This document shows, piece after piece, positions 1-56,921 of a DNA stretch of 64,000 nt. The DNA comes from Tyto alba. Taxonomy: Eukaryota > Chordata > Aves > Strigiformes > Tytonidae. The stretch spans positions 1,331,243-1,395,242 of the forward strand of contig NW_024881279.1 in NCBI RefSeq assembly GCF_018691265.1, given 5' to 3'. The position numbers and the translations under genes were made by a program. The number at the start of each line of letters is the position of its first letter. Position 1 is the first letter of the stretch. The notes below the pieces were generated by a model, which was not told where the DNA came from, did no database searches, and saw only the letters and a list, made by a program, of their open reading frames with translations.

Positions 1-44294
<44,294 letters not shown>

Positions 44295-46049
44295 TTAGAA
44301 GGTATTTCAGCTCTTTTCAGGCACTTCATAGAAAAAAAAAAATTGATTCCTACAATCCCTATGGATAACAAGACAGCAGCTTTAGTCAGAAAAATCAGGA
44401 TAAGTATTGTAATGATAACACTGACAGCTATCAAACATTACAAAAGAAACTGGAATTAAATTCACAGCAATTACTAACCTACAAAAAATTATTTATTCCC
44501 AAACACACATCACTAGCTCCAAATTCTGCATTTCCCCATACAAAATTAAAGATGTAAAAATTGCTCATCCCAAAACACAGCTGATGACCCAATGGAAGCA
44601 TCTTTCACATTGAAATGCAAATATTTTGGATGGCATGAGATTATCCAGAAATATCTATTCAGTACATTTTTCATTACCTTATTTACAAGTGTGACAATAT
44701 AAACCACGTTACATTTCTAAATCACTATTCCAAGATATAATCCTCTTTTTTTCTCTCACAAAGGACAAATGTTAAAGTCATGTAAAATTACATGGCAAGA
44801 ATGCTATGAGGAAGAACACAGCTTATAAATCTCATTCCATGTCTTAACAACTAGGGCTATCAAATGTTAAAACACAGTCACATTCCAATCTCTCATCTAC
44901 AGAATTTACATACTACACAAAGATAATCAAATATGTCAGATGAACAGCAAGAAATTCCTAATCAGTTAAGAAAAACCTTAAGCTGGACAGTCAAAAAAGT
45001 TTTGTAATCATTACAAGATCACGAGGGGTAACAGGGCACTAACCAAAGACAGACAGCACTCTGCTTTACCAGTAATTTCTATTCAAAGAGGTGTTAGAGA
45101 CCACTCATACACTCCTCTTCCCCACTCCTCCCCCCAAACTCAAAAGCTCAAACTCAAAGGAGAGAGGGAGAGAATATGAAGAACGTTCCTGAAGAAATCA
45201 TCAACTCCATTACTGCTTAAGATGCCCTGCAGAGAAAGAAGACTGAACCTTTCAAGATATCCTTCTTTCAATTCAACAGATTTCAGCAATACAGTGGAAA
45301 CTGGACTGAACACCTTTTCAGTTTTAGTGGGCCTGTACCTTTCTTAATATTAAATTTGTGCTACTTTGGCAGTAGCATGTGACAAAGAGAGGGACTATCA
45401 GGTAAGAATAATCAAACGTATTTGTTTATATGTACAGTATTAGTGGGGTAATCACCTTGTTATGATTCTTTTATCATAAAGGTTATATGAAAAAAGGTTA
45501 TCAAAAAGAACTATTAAAATAATACTGGCTTTTTAATAGAAGCCTTTTTGCAAGATATTTAAGAATTGGATAAAAGGGGGGGAGATTTTGTAAGTGACTA
45601 CACAGACAGGACCTCTCACTAGCATGACCCCTTAAACTAGTTGGCAAGTATCAAGGCAGACAAATTCAAACTAACAATAAAGTGCAGCTTACCATTCTGT
45701 CCCAAATAAATAAGGATACCTATAAATTTATTACTTCACACAAGACTCAAACAAGTCAACTTACTTTGTGACACACATGAAGTAAGACTACAAGAAAATT
45801 TCTTCCAGCCTCAACCTTTAAGACACCTCACGTTTCTACGAATCATTATAAATTGCTGAAGAGGAACAGCTATACTTTTAGCTGCAAATTTAACACATTA
45901 TTCCCTGGTTAAAAAAAAAAATAAGACAAAAAAATACTATAAGAAATAGCCTGTGATGAACTTCCAAGATGGGTGTTCCACATTTAAGAGGCTCACTAAA
46001 TAGTTTGACAAATACTGTGTACCCATCATATACAAAGCAGTAGCAATGC

Positions 46050-47529
46050 CATCTGTAACATTCTAGATGTTACAACAGGACCCCTCTCAATCATCTACCT
46101 AAGGTCTTGGGAATCTAAGAAGGTCACCACTGACTGGAAGCTTGCCAACATTATTCCAATTTAGAAGAAGGGCATGAGGAAATACCTGGGAAACTACAGA
46201 CCTGTTAGTCTAATCTCAGTACCTGGAAAAATTATTTAAAAATTACACAGGGTACTATTGAAAGATATTTAAAGGACAATGCAATCATCAAGCACAGTCA
46301 ACATGGGTTCACAAAGGGAAAGTCGTACTTAACTAATTCAATCTCCTTCTACAACAAGACCACGCACATGGTGGATGAAGGGAAGGCAATGGATGTAGTT
46401 TTTCTGGATGTTAATAAGGCTTTAGTAGAGACTAATCCTCACAGCATCCTTCTGGACAAGTTGTCTAATTGCAAAATAAACGGGTTCACAGTACACTGGG
46501 TGAAGAACTGGCTAGACAGCAGAGTTCAAAGAGTTGTAGTGAATGGGGCTACATCTGACTTGTGACCAGTCATCAGAAGTGTTCCTCAGTGCTCAGTACT
46601 AGGGCCAGCGCTGTTCAATATTTTTATCAATGATCTGAATGCAGGAGTTGAATGCACCATTAGCAAGTTTGCTGATGATACCAAACTGGGAGGTGCTGCT
46701 GACTTTCTCAAGGGACAAGAGGCCTTGCAGAGGGATCTGGATAGACTGGAGCAGTGGGCAAACACCAGTGGCATGAAACGTAACAAGAACAAATGTCAGA
46801 TTCTGCCACTGGGAAGTATAGACTGGGAGAGGAGTGGCTGAAAAGCTGCCCTGCAGAAAGGGATCTGGGGGTGCTGGTGGTGGGCAGCAGGGTCAATAGG
46901 AGACAGCAGTGTGCCCTGGCAGCCGAGAGGGCAAACCGCACCCTGGGGTGCGTCAAACACGCCATAACCAGCCGGGCAAGAGAGGGGATTGTCCCGCTGT
47001 GCTCAGCACTGGTGCAGCCTCACCTCGAGTACTGTGGGCAGTGCTGGGCCCCACCATTTGAGAAGGACGTGAAGGTCCTCAAGTGCATCCAGAGGAGAGC
47101 AACCAAGCTGGTGACAGGGCTGGCAGGCATGTCCTGCGAGGGGCAGCTGAGAACACGGGGTTTGTCTGCTTGGGGGAGAAGGAGGCCGAGGGGTGACCTC
47201 CTTGCTCTCTGCAGCTTCCTGAGGAGGGAACATGGAGTGTTGAGCTCTTCTCCCTGGGATCCGGGGACAGGACTCCCAGGAATGGCTCAAAGCTGTGCCA
47301 GGAGAGGTTCAGACTAGACATTAGGAAGCATTTCTTTACCAAGACAGTGGTCAAGCCCTGGAACAGGCTTCCTGGAGAGGTGGTCGACGCCGCAAGCCTG
47401 TCAGTTTTTAAGAGGCATTTGGACAGTGCCCTTAACAATTGGCTTTAACTTTTGGTCAGCTCTGAAGTGGTCAGGCAGTTGGACTAGATGATTGTTGTAG
47501 GTCCCTTCCAACTGAACAATTCTATTCCA
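46050..47529 (+). mobile_element. CR1 LINE 3' half, different subfamily, GC-rich RT end
   Basis: It starts near 'ctctcaatcatctacctaag' with the RT N-terminus. It reads AMDVVFLDVNKAL (near 46389-46427), a damaged VHWVKNWLDSRVQRVVVNG and, on the next frames, FADDTKLGG (46667-46693). It continues through the C-terminal RT region SALVQPHLEYCGQCWAP and ends with 'ttggactagatgattgttgt' and 'aattctattcc'. Frames are broken, so it is inactive. Part of it, 46850-47250, is the most GC-rich sequence in this region. Antisense to KDM3B. Confidence 0.9.
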
Positions 47530-49299
47530 TCACTTAACTTAGAAAACAGATGTTATAGATTTCCCATCTAAAACCCCAGACCCATGAACTGGGTCAAAAA
47601 GGAGTGGAAAGACTTACAACTTCTAGCATATTAAGATCATATCTCTCTCCCGCAAAACAGAGAAGTCATGGAAAGTTTGTTTTACATGCTTTACATTCAA
47701 TATTCAGTTTTCTTCCCTCTTTGTATAATCAACATAAACAATGGAGTCCTGCCAAACTTTGACTTACATTAAAAAAAGGTGTTACCAATTCTAAGTCAAT
47801 ACCCAACAGCGTATTTTCCTACACACAGTTATGCAGGGCAGCTGTTCCAGATCCATGCAACGCCACACATGGTATTGTCAGTAGTTTCCAACAGATCACA
47901 CAGCAACAAAGATGAGGAAAGCCTCAACAGCTATGTTCTCAGTTTCTGTTTCTAGAATCTGCAAGAAGCAGAAGCTGACTCACACAGCACACCAAGTGTT
48001 TGTGCATATACTACTTCGTATTAATACAGAAAATAACTACAGCATATTCATGAACTGATGCCCAATATGTCTAGATTCTATGAGAAAAACACTAAGGGAA
48101 TCCTGAAAGAGATGACTAAAGCAAGGAAAATAAGGACAGATGAGAAAGACTTGAGAGTGAATAAACATACTTCCTTTGATATTTAAAGTGGTAAACAGAA
48201 ATATTCTGCCTTTGTTGAAAAATACAGAAGCCTTATGCAAAGTGGCTGTATTATAACTGAGAATTTCTTAGGGTTTTTTCCTCATCTTAATTTGAAAATT
48301 GGGTAGTTCTGACTCAAGAGGAAATGTCTGTATGCTAAAGCCCTGGCCACATCAGAATAAATTACCTCTCAAATGTATCCATCGCCCTACAATTCATAGG
48401 GTCACATTTACCAACAATATCTTCCTCTGACCCTCCTAACTCTGATCACAAGTAGTTTAGACAAGCCATTGATAAGAACAGCAGTGGTGCTTTGTTAATA
48501 CCAATGCTTTTAAACAGTGGTATTGATGATGGCAACTAGATATGAAATTAGTGCAGGTATGTCTGTATCACATTAAAAAAAATTATGCTGCTTAGACAAA
48601 AATGCACCTGCAGGACATCCCAAGTTCTATGGGGGAAAACACCTTCCCTAAGCAATACCTAATTACAAACAATAAATATTTTTATGGTTTGGTGGTTTGT
48701 TTTTTATTTTTTAATCTATAATACCAGGGTTTTTTTTTTTCCAGCGCAGAAAACCAGAGGGTATACACACACGTCATTCTCCACCTCCCCCCGCCCCTTT
48801 TTTTTTTCTTCCTGTCCCAATAAAAAGTGACACTAGAAAGCAGAGCAGCTGCTCTGCTTTATTTGATATATAAAGATAGCCTGAGGCTTTTTTTCCAGAA
48901 GACACATTCTTGTCCAGCTACTACCCTAACATTCAGGCCTTAATACACTATAGAGAACTACAGTCTGGTTCAAATAGAATTTCCCCTAAAGTTTTCTAAC
49001 ATCAGTTCCACTATACAAGCAGCAACGACAGGAAGACCATAGTGTAGATAATACAGATATATTGGTCTTTTTCATCACAACACACAGGCTCTAAACAGCT
49101 TTTATAATAGAAAAAAATACTGTAGCTTATCACATTAGAATTTGTACAAAGGTCTAATGTAGATGCCATCTATGAAAAACATAAAATCTGTACATTTTAG
49201 GGTTTTATGTATAAAAAGCAGAAGATGGCAAAAAAAATTCAAGTTCAAAAATATCCCTTAAAATGGTCTTAAATTTTACCTAGTTTTGAAAGGAAGGAT

Positions 49300-49480
49300 G
49301 GTCCATCAGTTGCTAGAGAGTAGCCAGAGACCCAGGTTCAATTCCCTGCTTCATCAGAGGCTTCCTGCATGACCTTGGTCAAGCCATTTAGTCTCACTGG
49401 CTGAGTTTCCCCATCTGTAAATTGGAATAATAGTACTTATGCCCAGAAAGGAGGCATTGGTAGGAATCTGTTGCAGACTA
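49300..49480 (+). mobile_element. MIR-like (CORE-SINE) ancient element
   Basis: 'acccaggttcaattccctgc' carries a tRNA-type B box (GGTTCAATTCC). The next part, 'gcatgaccttggtcaagcca', 'ctgagtttccccatctgtaa' and 'attggaataatagtactta', follows the MIR consensus order. A box-A-like stretch lies at about 49309-49325. Single copy here, diverged. Confidence 0.75.
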
Positions 49481-52400
49481 CCAAGTAAAACTGGTCCATG
49501 ACCTCTTACTCATGATGTAGAAAAAACTACATTGTCAACATGTGGAAGAGGAAAGAAGAGAAGGTAGATACTGAGATTTCAACTTGGGAGACACATCTGA
49601 GATCTCATGCAGCTAGTACCACCATTAAATGAGATCTAAAAAAATTAAACTACCGTAGTTTTCTAATAGCTTTCTAATTCAATCAAAGTATTATTTTGGA
49701 ATCCGTTATGTGAGATAAAGATGATGTACACACAGACACTTAGACAACTTTTGCCTTCCAATCCAGTAATCATGCTTTAAACTATTTCTTACAAGCAAAG
49801 GGAAAAAAATCCAATCTAAAATATATATATACACACACTAGGTGTTTTACTGCAGCCGATTCCCAAGACCAGGAAAATTAAGAAAAAAAAACTAAGGAGA
49901 AAAATCCTCCTCTGAAATAACTTGTATCAAGCCAGACAAAATGTAGATTTTGTCACATAACCAAGAAATGACAGTTATTAGATAGAACAATTATTCTTAA
50001 AGGCTGGTATTGATTAAGACACTAAATACATTATTAAAATTAGAAAATATACATAGCTTTTATATTTCCTTGGCACTCTCCTATGCTTGTAAGGCATAAT
50101 GAAAATTAAGCAAGACAACCAAAACCACTTTTGACAGGATCTATGGCAGAAATAGTATTAAAACAGCAGGAGCTAGAGAATCATAACTCTACTAAAGCCA
50201 TTACCTTACGGGGTAGCAAGCTGCCAATAAATGGCCACAAATGTTTGTCTTGCAATTGAAGATGAGCACTGGTATCACGTGAGTCAACACATAACATGCA
50301 CAGTAGTCTGCAACAGTACTTAATTTCAAATGAAGATGAACATGTTTATGAATCAATGGGTTCCAGGCAACAGTAACTTTTCTGTGCAAGAGCTTAAAAA
50401 AATACCTGCCTTCATGTACTTTACACTTTTTAAAAAACCCTTCTTTCAACAATTTCAACTGTTAAGGAGCCAGTTAAAAAAAAGGACAGGGAATTAATCT
50501 TATTACTACCCTCAGTGGAGTTCTGGCCGAAAGAGAGAGGACAGCATGAAAATGAAAACAAAACTATAAAATGATCCGTTTATCTCAAATCTCATTTGAT
50601 AAAATGACTGTTTTGTTGAATAATCAAACTTTTCTTATTTTTTTTTCTTCTGTAAAATATTAGTGTTACACCATACTGAATACATATAAGAGTATGAGTT
50701 AAACACATAAAACCCATGAATCTAATGGATCTCAAACACTGAAAAGGAGTACTTCATGTGAATTCAACAGCCATTCGTATTTGGTCCAGTATTACTTAGT
50801 TTGGATGCACTGATGATCCGGAAACACATTATCAATGATAAAGATGGCAGTCTGATTAAAACATCTCCTAAGGAAACAACATAGGATAATAGCACTGTCT
50901 TCCCTCACTTCTTCTGGTAGGCTGATGACATCAGAAAATACATTTTTAGCACTGCCAGTCAGAAAATAGTAGCCTGCCTGTTTGTTATAGCATGTTGGAC
51001 ACACTCAAAACAAAGCATTGCATTCTGAGAAGTGATGCATCTACAATATTCAACAGATGCGAGCGATTCTCTATTTTTTTAAATAGCTTTCTTTGCAAAA
51101 TATAGTTTTTATCATCTTCAGTTGCATACAACACAAATAACTTTGCCTCACTTTACTATTCAAGCTTTACCAGAAAAACATGACAAAGCTCTGCTAATCC
51201 ACTGCTACAAAGAAAGAGCAGTACCTTTCCCACATAAAAGTTACTTTAAAACATTCACAGGTAGAAACAGATTATATACCTAAAGGCCCTGTCACTCTTT
51301 GCTTGAAGAAAGATTACCAGGTTTTCCAAACAGACAAATACAAGTGTCTCATCTTAAATTTAGCCTTTGGGACACTTTTGTGTGACATTTCACACCAGGA
51401 AAAGATAGCGTATTTGCTAAGCACAAAAATCAATTATTCTCTGATAAAATGGAAGCATTTGACAGAGGGTCTTCATAGGAATCTGCTCTAGTTCCAAAAA
51501 TTGAAGTGTCTGAGAATGTGTTCAATGAATACTGAATGTTGTAACCAACACTAAGATTACAAAATTGGAAAGCCCTGCAAGCACATTTGAAGACAGAATT
51601 CAAAATTATATTGACAAATTTGAGAAACTGTATCAGATCAAAGCACAACACAATCACAAAAAAAAAGCACAAGGTGCTAAACAAAGGCAGAAACTACCAA
51701 CGACAGGACAAGTATCAGTTTTACAGAAAAAAACAGTGAGCAGCTTATAACTGATCATGAGGTGGTACACGTTCAGCTATCTCATGCTGTTTCAAAAAAT
51801 GATAGACACATAAACAGGTGTATAGTGCACAATATAACTCAAGCGATTGCCTCTCTACTCAGCCTCAGCAAGCCCCCTCCTAAAATACTTATGATCAGTT
51901 TGGGTCAGAACAATGAGTGACAGCAGGAAAAAGCAAACAAGAAAGACCAAAGGTCTAGAAAATGTAAATTTTGGAGTGGTCAAATTTTATTAAGAAAAAA
52001 AGATGACTGAAAGGCAAGTTAACAACATGTTCTTCTCAAAAGTCCTGCCAAAAAGAGACTAAATAATCCTATTTGAGCTGTTCACTATAGAGATGAGATA
52101 ATATTAGGATTAAAACTCATCTAGGAATACTTGAGCCAGAAAATTTTCTCAAATGACATACTGCAAGAACAGAAGCAATGAAGAGACTATGCAGGGACAC
52201 TGTGAAGACCTCTATATAGTGGAGATGGAAAAATAAAGGCTACAGAAACATGTCAGGAATGGCACTGATAGAATTAATGATGGTTTGATGCAACAGGATA
52301 GAATGACAACAAAGAGAGATGGAGGGGGACACACACGTGTCATTATTATTCAAAGGCAAACACTTCTACGACTAAGAATAAAAAGCAACAGAACACAATA

Positions 52401-52726
52401 TGACATGGAGAATCAAATCACTTTTGACACCTTTCCAGAACACTCTTTATGCAAGCAAGTTGTTGGGGCCAATACAGAAATAACTAGTTCTCAAGCCATT
52501 TTGAACTACTGAATCAAAATAGCTTCCTAGAATTTAAATCTCTCTTGGCTGGCATTATGACTATTACATCTGAAGTCTGAACAATGGTCTGACATCACTG
52601 TAATATATGACAAACTCTATGGTAAATTTTAGATCTTAAAGTACCCAAATACGGTATATCTGAAAAATATGAGTTTGTTTACTCTGTTCATCTGTCACCA
52701 AGTGATGATAAAGTTTCCTTTTCTCT

Positions 52727-52770
52727 TGGTTTTTTGTTTGTTTGTTTGTTTGGTTTTGGTTTTTTTAACT
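52727..52770. repeat. (TTTG)n tract
   Basis: TTTG repeated about five times, flanked by T runs. Simple sequence. Confidence 0.9.
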
Positions 52771-55059
52771 TCAGTTTAACAAAGGATGAAAAAGAAACAT
52801 TTCAAGATTTGTAAGTAACAGGATTATAGGGGGAATCAGGAGCAACTGCAAAACAAGAATGCCAGAATTACATTCTGTGATTATCCTAAAACCTCAGACA
52901 GTTCCAGACAGGACCTGGTTCAATAAGCTCCTTAAAAGAATAATAAAAACAAACAAAACCAAAAAAAACACCACAACATATATTTCCGCAAAATAGTAGA
53001 GAAAACCATTCCTGAAAATATCAGTCTTCCAGTAGCTCTTCATGCGGCTCAAAAAGGTATGTATTTAGATGAGTTCGGTTAAGTATGTAGGAAAGAAAAA
53101 ATGACAAAGTGCCAAAACAAACAGCATCTACCACAGTGCTCTGTTAGAATCCCATTTCTTTCAGTATTACAGCATTTCCAGCTTGAACATCACTACTGAC
53201 CCTAACACTAGCCACACATACAGAGAAAAATGTCAAGTAATATGAATATCACAGCTCAAAATCTGTGCTGGAAGCTTACACACAAGCCACAAAATGCAAG
53301 GGAAGAAGTTTCTTCTTCATAAAGGCCCTACCCCATTCTGTACCAACTTCAGTTCACAGTCATTTTAGAGCACACTGCAACTGCCTCACGCCTGTTGCAA
53401 GAAAAATGAGCACACCCAGAGCCCTGTACAATCAGACCTGTCAGCACCTCTGTGACACAGAGATAGTACACAACCTTAATTATCACAGGTATGAAAGTGA
53501 AAGCCATCTAGTTTGGCCTCAATCCATGTTACATCATCCTTGTAACAAGACATCACTCAAAACTGATGTACAATTTTGTTTACAACACAAGGTGAAGTAC
53601 AAGCAGACTTACACTGAGCCTGGAACTCCAAAGACTCCACTGAATACAGTCCGAATGCAAAAGGCAGATTGAGGGTGGCCTCAATACTTCCGCTCCCTCC
53701 CCATGAAATCTGCCCACCATGCTCACCAGATCATTAGTCGAAGCAAAGTAGTTGTCCAAAATTCAAAATTTAAAAGGTCTCCAAGCAGCATAGCGCTTTA
53801 TTCTCCCAATACACAGCAAGTAACAAATATGTGCATTTATAATTCTGTATGCAAAGTATCTTCAAGATGTTACTTTTGAAACAGCACTTTGAGAAAACGA
53901 TGAAGGTTCTTTGTGGTCGGTATATGTGGTTAAGGTGTTTTAAAAATTTAGATGGATAAAACCCCTCAGATTAGCTCAGAAGAAGATCAAATCACACTCT
54001 AGCAGCTCACTGTTACTGGAAGCACCAGGACATTGCCTCACCACTGTCACCAGACAGTCCCATTGTTTCCCCTTGAACAAGCAACCCAGCTGACTTGACA
54101 GTGCATACATTTAGAGAACACGTGGCCTAGAAACTAAGCACACACAAGGAATTGTTGATTTCCTGCAATCTTTCTCCATGTTGTTTGCTTGACAGTCCAA
54201 TAAAGCATCATGCACAAGAGAGAGGAAGGGTAATCGCCTTTTTTTTTTTTTTTTTTTTAATAGTAGCTAGCTACTACATGGACTTAATAACGTCAGATCA
54301 AACTTCCACTGAAGTATTCCTTGATGAGTTTCTTCTTACACATTAAGAGCATGAACATAAAGCACTGGACTATTCTCTCTCCCACATGCTGCACTGCTTT
54401 TTTCCACTTCATCCAGTAACACAACAACTGCCAAACAGCTGAACCCTTCCAGATATGAGCTGATTTGGACACTTTTGGTTTACACCAAACAAGAAAATGA
54501 CTGTGCCAGCTGTCCTCATGGATAACAAATGCTATCCAAGTCACATTTTGGATCCAATAGTAACCTTATCGCCCTGTGGCTGCATGGTCAACATGAGTCT
54601 ATCAAACCAACTGAATCAAAAACTGCAAAGCCGTGCATATTAGACACAGTACCACTTTATGCAGGACGTATCTCAAGCCAGTTACGTAACATGGCTCACA
54701 CTCTGAAATGAATCCAGTAATTGTGGTGTATTTTTACACCAGGCAGAGCCAAATATGTTAATCACTATGCTTTACTTTTTAAGAGGAACTTTATTACAGA
54801 AAATGTTTGCATTCCTACAGAAACTTCCTGCCATCGGATATCTCCTGGCTGCACAGCCTGAGACAGACTGCCTTTTGAAGCAGCACCAGTCCATTTTGTA
54901 CACTAAGAATTCATTCACCACTCCCCAGGCCTACCCTTAAGAAATGACACTTTTTTTCCTTAATTTAAACCAAAATTAACAGCTCTGAATTTTCTCTGCT
55001 ATTAGTAACTTGAAATACCTGAGCTACTGGAAAGTATGAGTTTTGTGGAATAAGTTTGT

Positions 55060-55215
55060 TTTGCAAACAAATATATATTTTTTTCAAATGCTGTGCTTTT
55101 TGTTGTTATTTCTTCTAAAATAAATATTCTATTATTTCTAATTAATATTTTAATAATAAAACATTAATATTATATTTATTTCTCATAAACATTCTAATAT
55201 TTCTAATATTTACCT
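55060..55215. repeat. AT-rich block
   Basis: About 90 percent A and T by eye, with repeated ctaatattt-type words between 55125 and 55211. It may be a decayed simple repeat. Confidence 0.7.
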
Positions 55216-56871
55216 GATGTCTGCCTGCACTCAAATCAAAGTATCATAAAAAACAACTTCAGTGAAATAATAGCAAGACAGTCTTTTTTAACTGCCGTTT
55301 CTTTCTGCAGCTATTTGTACTGAGGAGATGATGATATCTTCTGTTTTGCAAAATAAATCACCTAGAAATCTAAGTAGGCTGTTCCTAATCCCAAATATTG
55401 TACAACCCAGGTCCCAGCAAGAAAAGAATGAGGACCTACAGTTCAGAACTCTGAAGGAAAAACAACACCTTAAGTTGGAGGTTTGATACCCATACTTTTT
55501 AAACAATTTAGAATTGGTACCTGTATAATTGGCAAGTGGCAAATACATCACCTGTATTTAAATAAGAAAGAACCAACCCAATAACTATTAGTCTATTAAG
55601 ACAATACAGGTGGTTTGCCAAATATTGGAATAAGTTTCAGGTGAGGGCCAGGGAGGAGGCTGCAAAAAAAAAAAAAAAAAAAAAGGCAATACATGGAAGG
55701 AGTTAAAAGTGAAAGTTTTAACTACACAGCTTACTTATGATACAAAGGACTTTGACTACACCTAACCTGAACTTGAGTATCCAAAACATCAAATGGCACT
55801 GCACTGAAAATGAAGAACACTGGGATTTACAAAAGCGTAAGGGGAATGGTAAAAGCAGAATGAAAATTATTAGTTTTAAAATGGCAAGTAATAGAGCAGT
55901 AGAATTATTATTGCAAAATAATTAATAATGTCACTGATAAAGCCGGCATAAAAAGTATCAAATTTCTTTACACACATTCCTGGCCTCAAATATAATGGTA
56001 AGTTGTGGAAACCAGAGAAGAATCTGAGGAGCTTTTGGAAATTCTTACAATCACAGCCTCTGAAAATTTGCTATTCCAATAGCTAATTCTGGTTTGCCTC
56101 ACTCTTTTTCCTTTGCTTTCCAAGTCTGGCATCTTCCTTGAAAAAAACGAGTGATAAAGCAGTAGTACATCTCATTTTTGCTGAGTTTTATAGATTAAAT
56201 TGGATAAAGTGGAAAAATGTATTTTAGGTAGATGATGGACCACATGACTACAGTTAAAAGAAACTCAAAGAAAAGCTTTAACTTGGAGCTTAATGCCACA
56301 TTCTCAACAATCTGAAAATAAAGCAAAGCTATTTTTCTTAGGTAGAAAATCATGCTCTTCTTTAGAAGAAAGTAAGAAACTGTCAGCCTCTCTCCAGAAA
56401 CGCCCACCTCAATGCCATTTAGCATGCTAAGCAACTCTAACAAATGAAACTCATTTTTGAATACAGTTATTAATGTCAAAATGAACAAGGTGGACATCAA
56501 TAAAACCATGGCTTTTTGAAGGAAATTTAGAAAGATGGCAAGAAGTCTGCTAAGCATGCAAAAACGGCAAAGAAAACTTGACTATACAAGAAAACCTCCC
56601 CATCTTTGTCTTTTGCAAACACAGAGCATCACCATCTAGCCTAGGTGAGAAACTAAAAAGGGACTCCCAACAGCAAGTACTGGCAGCAAGGCAGTTACTA
56701 CCAAGCAGCACTACCTCAGAAAGGCATGATGAGTTAATCAATAATAACAAGACAGAAGTAGCAAGATTTTTTTTTCCAACAATAAATAAGCCTGCAATGC
56801 TAACAGTTTCAAAATAAAGCATACTTAGAAACTACAGAAGAAATCTGCCACCGATTGAAAAGTTGGATGCC

Positions 56872-56921
56872 TTGATTAGATAGCATCTAATTAATCTAAT
56901 TAGATTAGAACATCTAATCAA
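56872..56921. repeat. Nested inverted repeat able to form a hairpin
   Basis: Outer arms ttgattagat (56872-56881) and atctaatcaa (56912-56921) are exact complements. Between them lies a 16-bp perfect palindrome, taatctaattagatta (56892-56907). The word tctaat recurs throughout. Confidence 0.9.

Noticed and set aside
46850..47250. GC-rich stretch that might be a CpG island or KDM3B exon 1
   Set aside because: It is the 3' RT region of a CR1 element.
53265..53672. 135-codon plus-strand open frame in presumed intron 1
   Set aside because: No recognised family, no repeat or domain pattern, no supporting splice or start context. Chance is the simplest explanation, although this is the longest unexplained frame in the region.
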